Shown: positions 1-5,439, counted from the stretch's first letter. The stretch: DNA of 9,402 nt from Deltaproteobacteria bacterium (GCA_003647095.1 QMME01000135.1:1-9402); one strand, 5' to 3'. Notes: generated from the letters alone by a model not told the origin. Made by a program: numbers and translations.

Positions 1-2161
1 CCCGGAAATAGGTACCGGGCCGGGCGCTCGACTCCACCACCGGGCCGCTCCAGCTCAGCCCGGCCTCGTCGGCCTCGATGGTGACGGCGGCGCCGCTGAT
101 GGGCTGGCCGCCGGCGTCGACCAGGTCGACGTACACCACCGCGGTGGCCGACGTTCCCAGCGTCAGGCAGGTGGTGGTGGCGGCCACGCCGGAAGCGGCG
201 TCCGGTTCCGGCGCCAGCGCCGTACCCTGGCAGGTGCCCAGGCCGTCGCAGGTGTCGGGGTTGGTGCAGGCATCGGCATCGTCGCAGGCGTGGCCGGCCG
301 GCTCCGGGGCGTGGGCCTGGTCGCAACCGCCCTGCCCGTCGCAGGCGGCGGCCCAGCAGTCGAGGGTATCGCTGTCGGGGCAGGCGCTTCCGGCCGGGGC
401 GGCACAGGAGCCGGCCTGGCAATCGTCCCGGGTGCAGTCGGAGGCGCTGCACTCGTCCTTGGGATCGGTGCCGTCGACGGCCGGCTGGCAGCTGCCCGCC
501 CCGTCGCACACCCGGCACGGCGGACACTCGGAGAAGGGATCCTGGTTGCCGGCGGCGGGGATATTGGTACAGGCGCCCGCCTGGCACCACTGGCACAGGC
601 TGCCGCACTGGCCGCCGTCGTTGGCCGCCGACCAGTCGCCGGGGTCGGTGCTGGCATCGCAGGCCTGGCAGGGGTTGTTGTCGTTGGCTTGACCGTCGGC
701 GTAGCAGGCTCCGCCGATCAGGCAGTTGCCCGCCAGCACGGTGTTGCTGCAGGTGCCGGTGGGCACGTCGCAGTGATCGCTGGTGCAGTCGAGGTTGTCG
801 TCGCAATGGCTGTCTTCGTTGCAGCAGTTGGGAATGGGCGCACCGCTGCAGGTGCCGCCCGCGCAGGTGTCGTTGTCGGTGCAAATGTTGCCGTCGTCGC
901 AGGTCACACCATCGTTGGGGCTCCAGTCGGCCCGGTTGCTGGCGGCGACGCAGACCTGGCAGGGGTTCTGGGGATTGACCGCGCCGTCGTCGAAGCAGTT
1001 GTTGCCGATCAGGCAATAGCCGGCCAGGGTGGTGTGCTGGCAGGCCTGGGCTTGCTCGTCGCAGGCGTCAACGGTGCAGTCGAGCCCGTCGTCGCACAGG
1101 GTGCCGGCCGTGCCCTGGCAAGTGCCTCCCGAGCAGGTGTCGGAGACGGTACAGAAGAGCCCGTCGTCGCAGGGACGGGTGTTGTCCGACCAGTCGAGGG
1201 GATTGAGCGCTGGCAGGCATTCCCGGCAGGGGTTCTGCGGCTCCAGCGTGCCCTCGGCCACGCAGGTGGAGCCGATGAGGCAGAAGCCGGCCACTACCTG
1301 GTTTTCACAGGTGCCGTCCGCTTGCCGACAGCTGTCGCTGGTGCAGTCGAGGCCGTCGTCGCAGTCGGCATCGCCCAGGCAGCAGCCGGCGATGGCCGTG
1401 CCCGTGCAGACTCCCCCGGAGCAGCTATCCTGGTCGGTGCAACGATTGCCGTCGTCGCAGGGGGCACCGTCGTTGTCGGACCAGCCGGTCTGGTCCACGG
1501 AGGCCCGGCAGGCCTGGCAGCCGTTGGCGGGATTGACGGCGCCGTCGGCGTAGCATTCGCCGTCGATGAAACAGTAGCCGTCGAGCGGCTGGTGGTCGCA
1601 GGCGTTGCGCGAAGAATCACAGCTGTCGCTGGTGCAGTCGCGGTCATCGTTGCAATCGCGGGCCGAGCCCGTGCACACGCCGCCCGAGCAGCTATCGGAG
1701 ACGGTGCACCAGTCACCGTCGTTGCAGGCCGTGCCGTCGGCCAGGGGCTGGGCCTGGCACTCGCCGTCCTGGCAGATGCCCTGGTGGCACTCATCGGCGG
1801 CGGACAGGCAGCTGGTGCCGTTTTCCCGGGGCAGGTATTGGCACTCGCCGTGCTGGCATTCGCCCTTGATGCACTCGGTCTCCTGTTCCGTGCACTGCAG
1901 CGGCTGGCCCACGCAGGCACCCTGCTGGCAGATGTCGTCCTGGGTGCAGGAGTCGCCGTCGTCGCAGGCCTCGCCCTCGTTGAGGGCCACCAGCTCGCAC
2001 TGCCCGGTATCCTCGTTGCAGGTGCCCCGCGAGCAGGGGCCGTCCAGGGAACTGCAGTCGCTGCAGCGCGGGCCGGTGGTGGCGGAACCGCAACCACCGC
2101 CTCCCAGCAGCAGCAAGGCGGCGGGCAGAAACATCCAGGAACGGGAGCAGGAAAGGATCAT
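1..2161 (-). CDS. Large cysteine-rich tandem-repeat surface protein, C-terminus beyond the left edge
   Basis: The frame opens at ATG 2161 and runs about 720 codons to the window edge with no stop. A GGAGG (2170-2166) lies 4 nt upstream. The first 24 residues are an export signal: a hydrophobic LPAALLLL stretch followed by GGGGC. C24 may be lipidated, but the lipobox is not canonical. Residues 30-194 are cysteine-rich units of the CDDGDxCT..D.C..G.C type. From residue 195 a long unit repeats in tandem, with starts (G-x-C-[LF]-I-[DG]-G/S/N) at about 195, 292, 381 and 478, giving spacings of 97, 89 and 97 residues. Around residues 662-720 the cysteines stop and a beta-rich segment (VVYVDLVDAGGQPISGAAVTI) resembles a bacterial Ig-like domain. 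Repeats of this kind are common in secreted myxobacterial proteins of unknown role. I infer a disulfide-rich, cell-surface or secreted adhesin-like protein. The family style is clear; the function is not. Confidence 0.9.
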   Translation of the reverse strand, partial: MILSCSRSWMFLPAALLLLGGGGCGSATTGPRCSDCSSLDGPCSRGTCNEDTGQCELVALNEGEACDDGDSCTQDDICQQGACVGQPLQCTEQETECIKGECQHGECQYLPRENGTSCLSAADECHQGICQDGECQAQPLADGTACNDGDWCTVSDSCSGGVCTGSARDCNDDRDCTSDSCDSSRNACDHQPLDGYCFIDGECYADGAVNPANGCQACRASVDQTGWSDNDGAPCDDGNRCTDQDSCSGGVCTGTAIAGCCLGDADCDDGLDCTSDSCRQADGTCENQVVAGFCLIGSTCVAEGTLEPQNPCRECLPALNPLDWSDNTRPCDDGLFCTVSDTCSGGTCQGTAGTLCDDGLDCTVDACDEQAQACQHTTLAGYCLIGNNCFDDGAVNPQNPCQVCVAASNRADWSPNDGVTCDDGNICTDNDTCAGGTCSGAPIPNCCNEDSHCDDNLDCTSDHCDVPTGTCSNTVLAGNCLIGGACYADGQANDNNPCQACDASTDPGDWSAANDGGQCGSLCQWCQAGACTNIPAAGNQDPFSECPPCRVCDGAGSCQPAVDGTDPKDECSASDCTRDDCQAGSCAAPAGSACPDSDTLDCWAAACDGQGGCDQAHAPEPAGHACDDADACTNPDTCDGLGTCQGTALAPEPDAASGVAATTTCLTLGTSATAVVYVDLVDAGGQPISGAAVTIEADEAGLSWSGPVVESSARPGTYFR
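730..1579 (-). repeat. Tandem protein-coding repeat, units of 291/267/291 bp
   Basis: Inside the large cysteine-rich gene, equivalent unit starts fall at 1579, 1288, 1021 and 730 (minus strand), so three full units are 291, 267 and 291 bp; a fourth, diverging copy begins at 730. Each unit encodes G-x-C-[LF]-I, then a short C-x2-C pair, a W-S, a CDDG..CT..D.C segment, and a second CDDGLDCT segment. The 267-bp unit lacks eight residues around the CC pair that the other two carry. The units have diverged at the amino-acid level, so this is an old duplication. Confidence 0.8.
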
Positions 2162-2198
2162 GATTCCTCCAGTGAGACATTTGCATAGGGACGGCCCC

Positions 2199-2228
2199 AT
2201 ACTAGCCGCTACCGGGCCGGCCCGGCAA
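2199..2228 (-). promoter_or_regulatory. Candidate sigma70-type promoter of the cysteine-rich gene
   Basis: On the minus strand, TTGCCG (2228-2223) and TAGTAT (2204-2199) are separated by 18 bp. Transcription would start near 2192, giving a leader of about 31 nt that contains the ribosome site. This lies in the 85-bp gap after the cupin gene, so the large gene could be transcribed independently. Identified by eye only. Confidence 0.45.
2212..2225. repeat. Perfect 14-bp palindrome within the promoter spacer
   Basis: CCGGGCCGGCCCGG is fully self-complementary. It overlaps the candidate -35 and fills much of the -35/-10 spacer of the cysteine-rich gene, which is where a repressor would bind. It could instead act as an RNA hairpin ending the cupin transcript, but no T-run follows it on either strand. 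In GC-rich DNA such a palindrome can also arise by chance. Confidence 0.5.
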
Positions 2229-2246
2229 ACCGTGCGGCCGCGCTGG

Positions 2247-2606
2247 TCAGGAACGGAATTTCTCGGCGGGAATAAAGCAGAGAAAGCGCAGGGTGGTCGA
2301 GCCGGTGTTGCGGTACTGGTGGCGCAGCCCGGCCGGTACCAGGGCCACGTCTCCCGGGCCCAGGGGACGGATTTCCTCGCCCAGGCGTAGTTCGCCGTGT
2401 CCGTCGACCACGAAGTTCTGGTGCTCGTAGGGATGGGTGTGATGGGGAGAGTATCCGCCCGGCTCCAGCTCGATCATGCGCATTACGAAGATCCTGGCCC
2501 CGTCGTGCTCCTCGTCTATGAGCCAGCGAATGGATGCTCCCGCGGCGCCATCCCCGGCGACCTCGGCCTCCACCTGGCTGTAATGTATCACCTTGCCCTG
2601 GTTCAT
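2247..2606 (-). CDS. Small single-domain cupin protein
   Basis: A 119-residue protein that is almost entirely one cupin barrel. Motif 1 is seen as GGYSPHHTHPYEH (metal-ligand pattern HxH..E), followed by G about seven residues later. Motif 2 fits the family rule exactly: GDVALVPAGLRHQYRN matches G-x5-P-x-G-x2-H-x3-N. The expected two His, one Glu and final His metal ligands are therefore present. A strong ribosome site, GGGAGGTG (2618-2611), is 4 nt before the ATG. The gene starts 24 bp after the kinase stop, so the two are probably co-transcribed. No signal peptide is visible, so it is cytoplasmic. Small cupins of this type include dioxygenases, isomerases and sugar- or ligand-binding regulators; the sequence does not decide between them. 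Confidence 0.92.
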   Translation of the reverse strand: MNQGKVIHYSQVEAEVAGDGAAGASIRWLIDEEHDGARIFVMRMIELEPGGYSPHHTHPYEHQNFVVDGHGELRLGEEIRPLGPGDVALVPAGLRHQYRNTGSTTLRFLCFIPAEKFRS

Positions 2607-2630
2607 CTTTCACCTCCCGGAAACGGGTGG

Positions 2631-3362
2631 TCACTCCCAGCCGAGATTGTCTATGGCCTGGCGCAGCTCGCCGGCGTTGCGGAAACGCCGGGAGATGAGC
2701 GAGCGCTTGAGGCCGCAGACCAGGCGTTTTATCTCCGGCCCGCTCTTGCTGTAGCGTCTCTGGCCGCCGATCATCTCGTGCAGGACGTGGATCAGATCGA
2801 CCACGTCGTCCTGGATGCGCTGGCGGGTGGGACGGCCCAGGTCGAAGAAATCGAGCAGCTTGATACGAAACCCCACTCCGCGCCGGCTCACCATGATGTT
2901 GTCGGTGTGGATGTCTCCGTGATACTCGCCCAGGTGGTGAATGGGGGCCACGCCGTCGGCCAGGGCCCGCAGCAGGCACAGAGCCTCGAAGCTGTGCAGG
3001 CGCCCACCCGGTTGGCGCGCCACGAAGTTGGACAGAACCTCGCCGGCGACGAACTCGGAGACCATGAAGGCCACCTTCTGGCCGCGTACCTGGGCCATGT
3101 CCAGGTGGTGGTACTGCACGATGATGGGCAGGTGCTTGAGCTTGTTGAGCTTGCGGGCATAGCGCAGCAGCGCCTGCCCGCGCGGGTTGCGCTGGGGAAA
3201 GAAGATCTTGGCCGCCCGCTCGATGCCGGTGTAGACCTCCACCACCTTGTAGACCTCGCCCTCGTATCCCCGTCCCAGGAAACCGACGATTTCATAGTGG
3301 CTTCCCAGCGACCGGCCCGGGGGCAGGTCGAATTGCTGTACCGGGCGTGATTTCGTCAACAT
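2631..3362 (-). CDS. Atypical small protein kinase-like protein
   Basis: A 243-residue, single-domain kinase fold without membrane segments. Visible elements in order: glycine loop LGRGYEGEV (29-37); the ATP lysine in AAKIF (K52); hinge-like VSEFVAGE (101-108); catalytic loop HGDIHTDN (148-155, D150 and N155); metal Asp in LLDFFD (D171, so DFF instead of DFG); and an alpha-F pattern DDVVDLIHVLHEM (185-197). The alpha-C helix glutamate expected in the 'rEa..l..l.H' pattern is tyrosine (Y68). Only about 15 residues separate D171 from the alpha-F Asp, leaving no room for a normal activation loop or APE motif. This compact layout recalls RIO/Bud32 or ABC1-type atypical kinases rather than Pkn-type receptors. 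The core catalytic K, D, N and D are present, so activity is plausible. The substrate is unknown. No Shine-Dalgarno precedes ATG 3362. The cupin gene follows in the same operon. Confidence 0.85.
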   Translation of the reverse strand: MLTKSRPVQQFDLPPGRSLGSHYEIVGFLGRGYEGEVYKVVEVYTGIERAAKIFFPQRNPRGQALLRYARKLNKLKHLPIIVQYHHLDMAQVRGQKVAFMVSEFVAGEVLSNFVARQPGGRLHSFEALCLLRALADGVAPIHHLGEYHGDIHTDNIMVSRRGVGFRIKLLDFFDLGRPTRQRIQDDVVDLIHVLHEMIGGQRRYSKSGPEIKRLVCGLKRSLISRRFRNAGELRQAIDNLGWE

Positions 3363-3367
3363 GCCGT

Positions 3368-3398
3368 ATTATCTATCCCAGGACGGAGGTCGGGGCAA
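3368..3398 (-). promoter_or_regulatory. Candidate promoter of the kinase-cupin operon, possibly giving a leaderless mRNA
   Basis: On the minus strand TTGCCC (3398-3393) precedes overlapping -10 candidates TAGATA (3375-3370, 17-bp spacer) and GATAAT (3373-3368, 19-bp spacer). The start codon begins only 5-7 nt after the -10. Transcription would then start at or next to the A of the ATG, which fits the absence of any ribosome site. Confidence 0.4.
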
Positions 3399-3445
3399 GG
3401 TGGGATTGTCCTTCGCGGTGTTTCCCTTCCCGGCCGGCGACACGG

Positions 3446-3474
3446 TTGACAGCGGTGCCGGGGTTTCCTAGTCT
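3446..3474 (+). promoter_or_regulatory. Sigma70-type promoter of the cold-shock-domain gene
   Basis: A perfect -35, TTGACA (3446-3451), is followed by a 17-bp spacer and TAGTCT (3469-3474), which keeps the T1, A2 and T6 of the -10 consensus. The start would be near 3481, giving a leader of about 27 nt. It is the best housekeeping-type promoter in the window. Confidence 0.6.
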
Positions 3475-3481
3475 GGAGTCA

Positions 3482-3500
3482 CCTCGCTGCCGAGGGGAGG
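3482..3500 (+). promoter_or_regulatory. Leader hairpin next to the ribosome site of the cold-shock-domain gene
   Basis: CCTCG (3482-3486) can pair with CGAGG (3491-3495) around a 4-nt loop at the very 5' end of the predicted transcript. The same CCTC could instead pair with the GAGG at 3497-3500, inside the ribosome site GGGGAGG (3494-3500). The two pairings are mutually exclusive. The pairing is seen in the sequence; a regulatory role is inference. Confidence 0.35.
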
Positions 3501-3507
3501 AGCGGAA

Positions 3508-3753
3508 ATGTCAGCCAAGGCACGCATCAGGTCGTGGTCCAACGAGCAAGGCTTCGGCTACATCGAGCACCCCGAACACGGTGATTTGCTTTTTGACTTC
3601 GAGGCCTGTGACTTCAATCCCGAGGTGGGCGACGAGGTGGTGGTGGAGGAGATCGGCAAACGCTACGACGGCTCGCTCAAGGCCAAGCGCGTCAGTTGCC
3701 CGGCCAAGCCTCGCCGGGGCGACAAGCCGCCCCCACCCAAAATTCCCTTCTAG
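3508..3753 (+). CDS. Small cold-shock-domain (CspA-like) nucleic-acid-binding protein
   Basis: An 81-residue protein whose first 62 or so residues form a cold-shock domain. The RNP1 motif reads QGFGYIE (14-20, canonical KGFGFI) and the RNP2 region reads DLLFDF (26-31, canonical DIFVHF); EVGDEVVVEE (39-48) matches the 'l.eGq.V.Fe' strand. The usual histidine of RNP2 is replaced by aspartate, and a basic, proline-rich tail (RRGDKPPPPK, 69-78) follows. The divergence suggests a specialised single-stranded RNA/DNA binder rather than a housekeeping Csp. The ribosome site GGGGAGG ends 7 nt before the ATG. It is divergent from the kinase operon and convergent with the granule-region gene, so it is transcribed alone. 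Confidence 0.88.
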   Translation: MSAKARIRSWSNEQGFGYIEHPEHGDLLFDFEACDFNPEVGDEVVVEEIGKRYDGSLKAKRVSCPAKPRRGDKPPPPKIPF

Positions 3754-3759
3754 CCCTTT

Positions 3760-3778
3760 CCCCGTGCCGGAAGCGGGG
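3760..3778. terminator. Weak hairpin between convergent genes
   Basis: CCCCG (3760-3764) and CGGGG (3774-3778) form a 5-bp stem with a 9-nt loop in the 33-bp gap between the cold-shock gene and the convergent granule-region gene. No T-run follows on either strand, so it is at best a poor bidirectional terminator. Confidence 0.3.
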
Positions 3779-3786
3779 CGAGATGC

Positions 3787-4065
3787 TCAAGCGAACTCCC
3801 GTTCCAGCCCCTCGCGCAGCTTCTGTTCTATCTTGCCCTTCAGCGGCGACAGCACCAGGGAAAGGTCGACCTGCACCAGGACCTGTTGCGCCGTCAGCTT
3901 CACCTGGCCCTTGACTCCGGTACGCTTGAACTCGTAGGTGTCGGCCCCGCTCCAGCGTCCTTCCAGCCCGTGCTTGCTGGCCAACTGCTGGCCGATCTGT
4001 TCGACTTTCTGGCGCGCCTGTTCGGGCGCCAGGGAGTGTTGCCGGGAAAGTTCCAGCCTGGGCAT
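3787..4065 (-). CDS. Polyhydroxyalkanoic acid granule-region family protein (PHA_gran_rgn-like)
   Basis: A 92-residue soluble protein matching the pattern of the small family named after polyhydroxyalkanoate granule gene regions. Visible are an N-terminal 'rqHsL.peqAr.kve.i...L..khgl' helix region (7-34), a W-S-G-A-D strand near 38-42, the YEFKRTGVKGQVKL strand pair (44-57), a QVLVQVDLSLVLSPLKGKIE segment (60-79), and a final amphipathic helix. Length and layout fit the family. Its biochemical role is not established; members also occur away from PHA genes, and no PHA synthase or depolymerase is present here. A strong AAGGAGG is 5 nt from the ATG. It lies 38 bp downstream of the FHA gene on the same strand, so an operon is likely. 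Confidence 0.75.
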   Translation of the reverse strand: MPRLELSRQHSLAPEQARQKVEQIGQQLASKHGLEGRWSGADTYEFKRTGVKGQVKLTAQQVLVQVDLSLVLSPLKGKIEQKLREGLEREFA

Positions 4066-4103
4066 GTGGGCCTCCTTGACGGGGTAAATGGTGACGGCCG
4101 CCG

Positions 4104-4664
4104 CTAGCCGGCGTCGCCGGGCCGGCCGCCGTCTTCCATGGCGTGGTAGAACTTGCGGAACTGGCGCAGATAGCGATAGGCACCCTGGGGGGAAAAGAAG
4201 AGCAGGTCCAGCTTGCCGAAGGTCACCACGTCCCCGTCGCGCAGGGGCACCGGCTTACCCGCCTCGAGCGGCCGGCCGCGCAGGTAGGTACCGTTGGTGG
4301 AACCCGAGTCTACCAGCAGGTAGGCGTTGCGCTCTTCCTCGAAGATGAGGCAGGCATGACGGCTGGAGACGGTGTTGTGGTTGACCACGAAATCCCGCCG
4401 GGCATCCCGGCCCACGAAGGCCTTGCGGGGGAATTCCCGGCCGGGATGGGGGTTGGGCAACAAGGGCACGAACTCCAGCACCTGCTGGCTGAAGCGATCG
4501 ATGTGGCTGCCGCCGCCGGGTTCGGACACCAGGCGGGTGTGCGAAAACTGCTCTATGGCTCCGGGGGTTTCCGAGTAGAAGAGGAAGGGATGGGGGAACT
4601 GCTCCACGAATTCATCCATCGACAGGGTGTTGACCACCTTCATGAAGTCCCTGAGTCTCTGCAT
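4104..4664 (-). CDS. FHA-domain protein (phosphopeptide-binding)
   Basis: 186 residues, no signal peptide or membrane segment. Residues 81-157 form a forkhead-associated domain: FVGR (83-86), the SxxH motif in VSSRH (S100, H103) and the GSTNGTYL turn (121-128) with N124 and G125. These are the residues that bind phosphothreonine in known FHA domains. The 80-residue N-terminal part (with HPFLFY at 25-30) is not recognised and may be a partner-binding region; the tail (158-186) is aromatic and basic. The ribosome site GGAGG (4678-4674) is 9 nt before ATG 4664; the next ATG (M8) has no better site. The gene heads a probable operon with the granule-region gene and is divergent from the small lipoprotein gene. 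An FHA domain implies a Ser/Thr kinase partner; the kinase at 2631-3362 is nearby but unproven as that partner. Confidence 0.92.
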   Translation of the reverse strand: MQRLRDFMKVVNTLSMDEFVEQFPHPFLFYSETPGAIEQFSHTRLVSEPGGGSHIDRFSQQVLEFVPLLPNPHPGREFPRKAFVGRDARRDFVVNHNTVSSRHACLIFEEERNAYLLVDSGSTNGTYLRGRPLEAGKPVPLRDGDVVTFGKLDLLFFSPQGAYRYLRQFRKFYHAMEDGGRPGDAG

Positions 4665-4691
4665 TCGGCCCGTCCTCCGCTTCCTGCGAAA

Positions 4692-4721
4692 CTTCTACAC
4701 CTGAATGCGGTCGCCAGGCAA
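4692..4721 (-). promoter_or_regulatory. Weak candidate promoter of the FHA operon
   Basis: On the minus strand TTGCCT (4721-4716) and TAGAAG (4697-4692) are 18 bp apart, with a start near 4685 and a leader of about 20 nt. The -10 is poor, so this is tentative. Confidence 0.3.
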
Positions 4722-4742
4722 GTGTCACCGGCCAACCGCCCG

Positions 4743-4754
4743 GGAACCTGTTCC
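4743..4754. promoter_or_regulatory. Inverted repeat centred between divergent promoters, operator candidate
   Basis: GGAAC-CT-GTTCC is a 12-bp dyad in the 175-bp gap between the FHA and lipoprotein genes. Each half-site edge is 21 bp from the -35 of the candidate promoter facing it. Its centre would be near -62 for both starts, a typical upstream activator position. The dyad is plain in the sequence; its function is inferred. Confidence 0.4.
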
Positions 4755-4775
4755 GGGCCAGGTGAATACCTGCGG

Positions 4776-4804
4776 ATGAAAACTACCCGCCCCTGTGTTA
4801 TAGG
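4776..4804 (+). promoter_or_regulatory. Candidate extended -10 promoter of the small lipoprotein gene
   Basis: ATGAAA (4776-4781) and TATAGG (4799-4804) are separated by 17 bp, and a TG one base before the -10 (4796-4797) makes an extended -10 element. Transcription would start near 4811, about 29 nt before the ATG. Confidence 0.45.
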
Positions 4805-4839
4805 GGAAACAGGTCCTGAGCCGGGCCGGGTGGTGTACC

Positions 4840-5226
4840 ATGAAAAAGCTGCTGTTGCCGTTGCTGGTCGTGTTGGTGGAACCGCTGGCCGGTTGCGGGG
4901 GGACATCCAAGGCAGTGGGGGCGGCGCTGAACGTCGGCCTGGCCACGGCGGTGGGTGCCGCCCGGGTGGCGAGCGGGCGGTGCTTCACCTGGTGCGATGC
5001 CCACCATGTCTGCAATCCCCGCACCCGCCTGTGCGAGGCGCTGCCCGAGTGCAAGAACTGCCGCTCCGACCAGGTCTGCCAGATGGTGGGCGGGGTGGGC
5101 ATGTGCGTCGAGATACCGGCCGAGCTGCCCACCGTGCGCGAGGAGAACACCGATCCCGACAAGGCCCCCCTGCGCCTGCTGCCCCCGCCCGACCCGGGCC
5201 CGCTGTACCAGCACCCGCCGGAGTGA
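4840..5226 (+). CDS. Small cysteine-rich lipoprotein
   Basis: 128 residues beginning with a lipoprotein signal: KK, a leucine/valine-rich core and the lipobox LAGC, with C19 as the lipidation site. A glutamate (E14) inside the signal core is unusual. Glycine/alanine-rich residues 20-45 form a linker. Eight cysteines at 48, 52, 58, 65, 71, 74, 80 and 89 make a compact module of the type CxxxC..C..C..C..C..C..C, seen in many small myxobacterial lipoproteins, and would form four disulfides. The C-terminus is proline-rich (PPPDPGP). The ribosome site is weak (GGGTGG, 6 nt from the ATG). It is divergent from the FHA gene; the beta-barrel gene 213 bp downstream has its own promoter. The export and lipid anchor are well supported; the function is unknown. 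Confidence 0.87.
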   Translation: MKKLLLPLLVVLVEPLAGCGGTSKAVGAALNVGLATAVGAARVASGRCFTWCDAHHVCNPRTRLCEALPECKNCRSDQVCQMVGGVGMCVEIPAELPTVREENTDPDKAPLRLLPPPDPGPLYQHPPE

Positions 5227-5250
5227 AGGGCCAGGTCGTTCGGGGGCGGC

Positions 5251-5270
5251 CAGACCCGTTGCCAGGTCTG
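5251..5270 (+). terminator. Hairpin after the small lipoprotein gene
   Basis: CAGACC (5251-5256) and GGTCTG (5265-5270) form a perfect 6-bp stem with an 8-nt loop, 24 bp after the lipoprotein stop. There is no T-run, so it may act as an RNA 3'-end stabiliser or a weak terminator. Confidence 0.35.
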
Positions 5271-5342
5271 CAGCGAGCACCTACCAGGACAGGATCACCA
5301 GCTCCCCCACCGGGCCGTCGTGGTCATGAATGCCGCTTCTTA

Positions 5343-5374
5343 CCCCGTTTCTGCCACCAATCTGGCAACCGGGG
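5343..5374. other. Compound interrupted hairpin in the 213-bp intergenic gap
   Basis: An outer stem CCCCG/CGGGG (5343-5347 with 5370-5374) encloses an inner stem TGCCA/TGGCA (5352-5356 with 5363-5367) around a 6-nt loop, with a small internal loop between them. It lies 28 bp before the -35 of the beta-barrel gene. It could be a terminator for read-through, an operator, or chance. Apart from this, the hairpin at 5251-5270 and the promoter at 5403-5431, I see nothing else in 5227-5439. Confidence 0.35.
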
Positions 5375-5402
5375 ATTCTGGTGCAACAGTTTCCGGCCGC
5401 TT

Positions 5403-5431
5403 TTGACTTGCGCCTGCTGCTGGCATAAAGT
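5403..5431 (+). promoter_or_regulatory. Promoter of the beta-barrel operon, possibly giving a leaderless mRNA
   Basis: TTGACT (5403-5408, five of six consensus bases), a 17-bp spacer, and TAAAGT (5426-5431, four of six). Only 8 nt separate the -10 from ATG 5440, so transcription would start within a few bases of the start codon or on it. No Shine-Dalgarno is present, which agrees. Confidence 0.5.
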
Positions 5432-5439
5432 TCGGGTCC

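Noticed and set aside
730..1579. CRISPR-like periodicity
   Set aside because: The spacing is about 270-290 bp, units are diverged and in frame with the protein; there are no short identical repeats with unique spacers.
290..2188. 632-codon open frame on the plus strand, antisense to the left cysteine-rich gene
   Set aside because: Its translation is a low-complexity Ala/Gly/Val string with no motif, while the minus strand gives ordered cysteine repeats, a signal peptide and a ribosome site. It is open because of GC-rich codon bias.
2397..3350. 317-codon open frame on the plus strand opposite the kinase and cupin genes
   Set aside because: The minus strand encodes intact kinase and cupin motifs; the plus translation is Val/Leu/Asp-rich without any family pattern.
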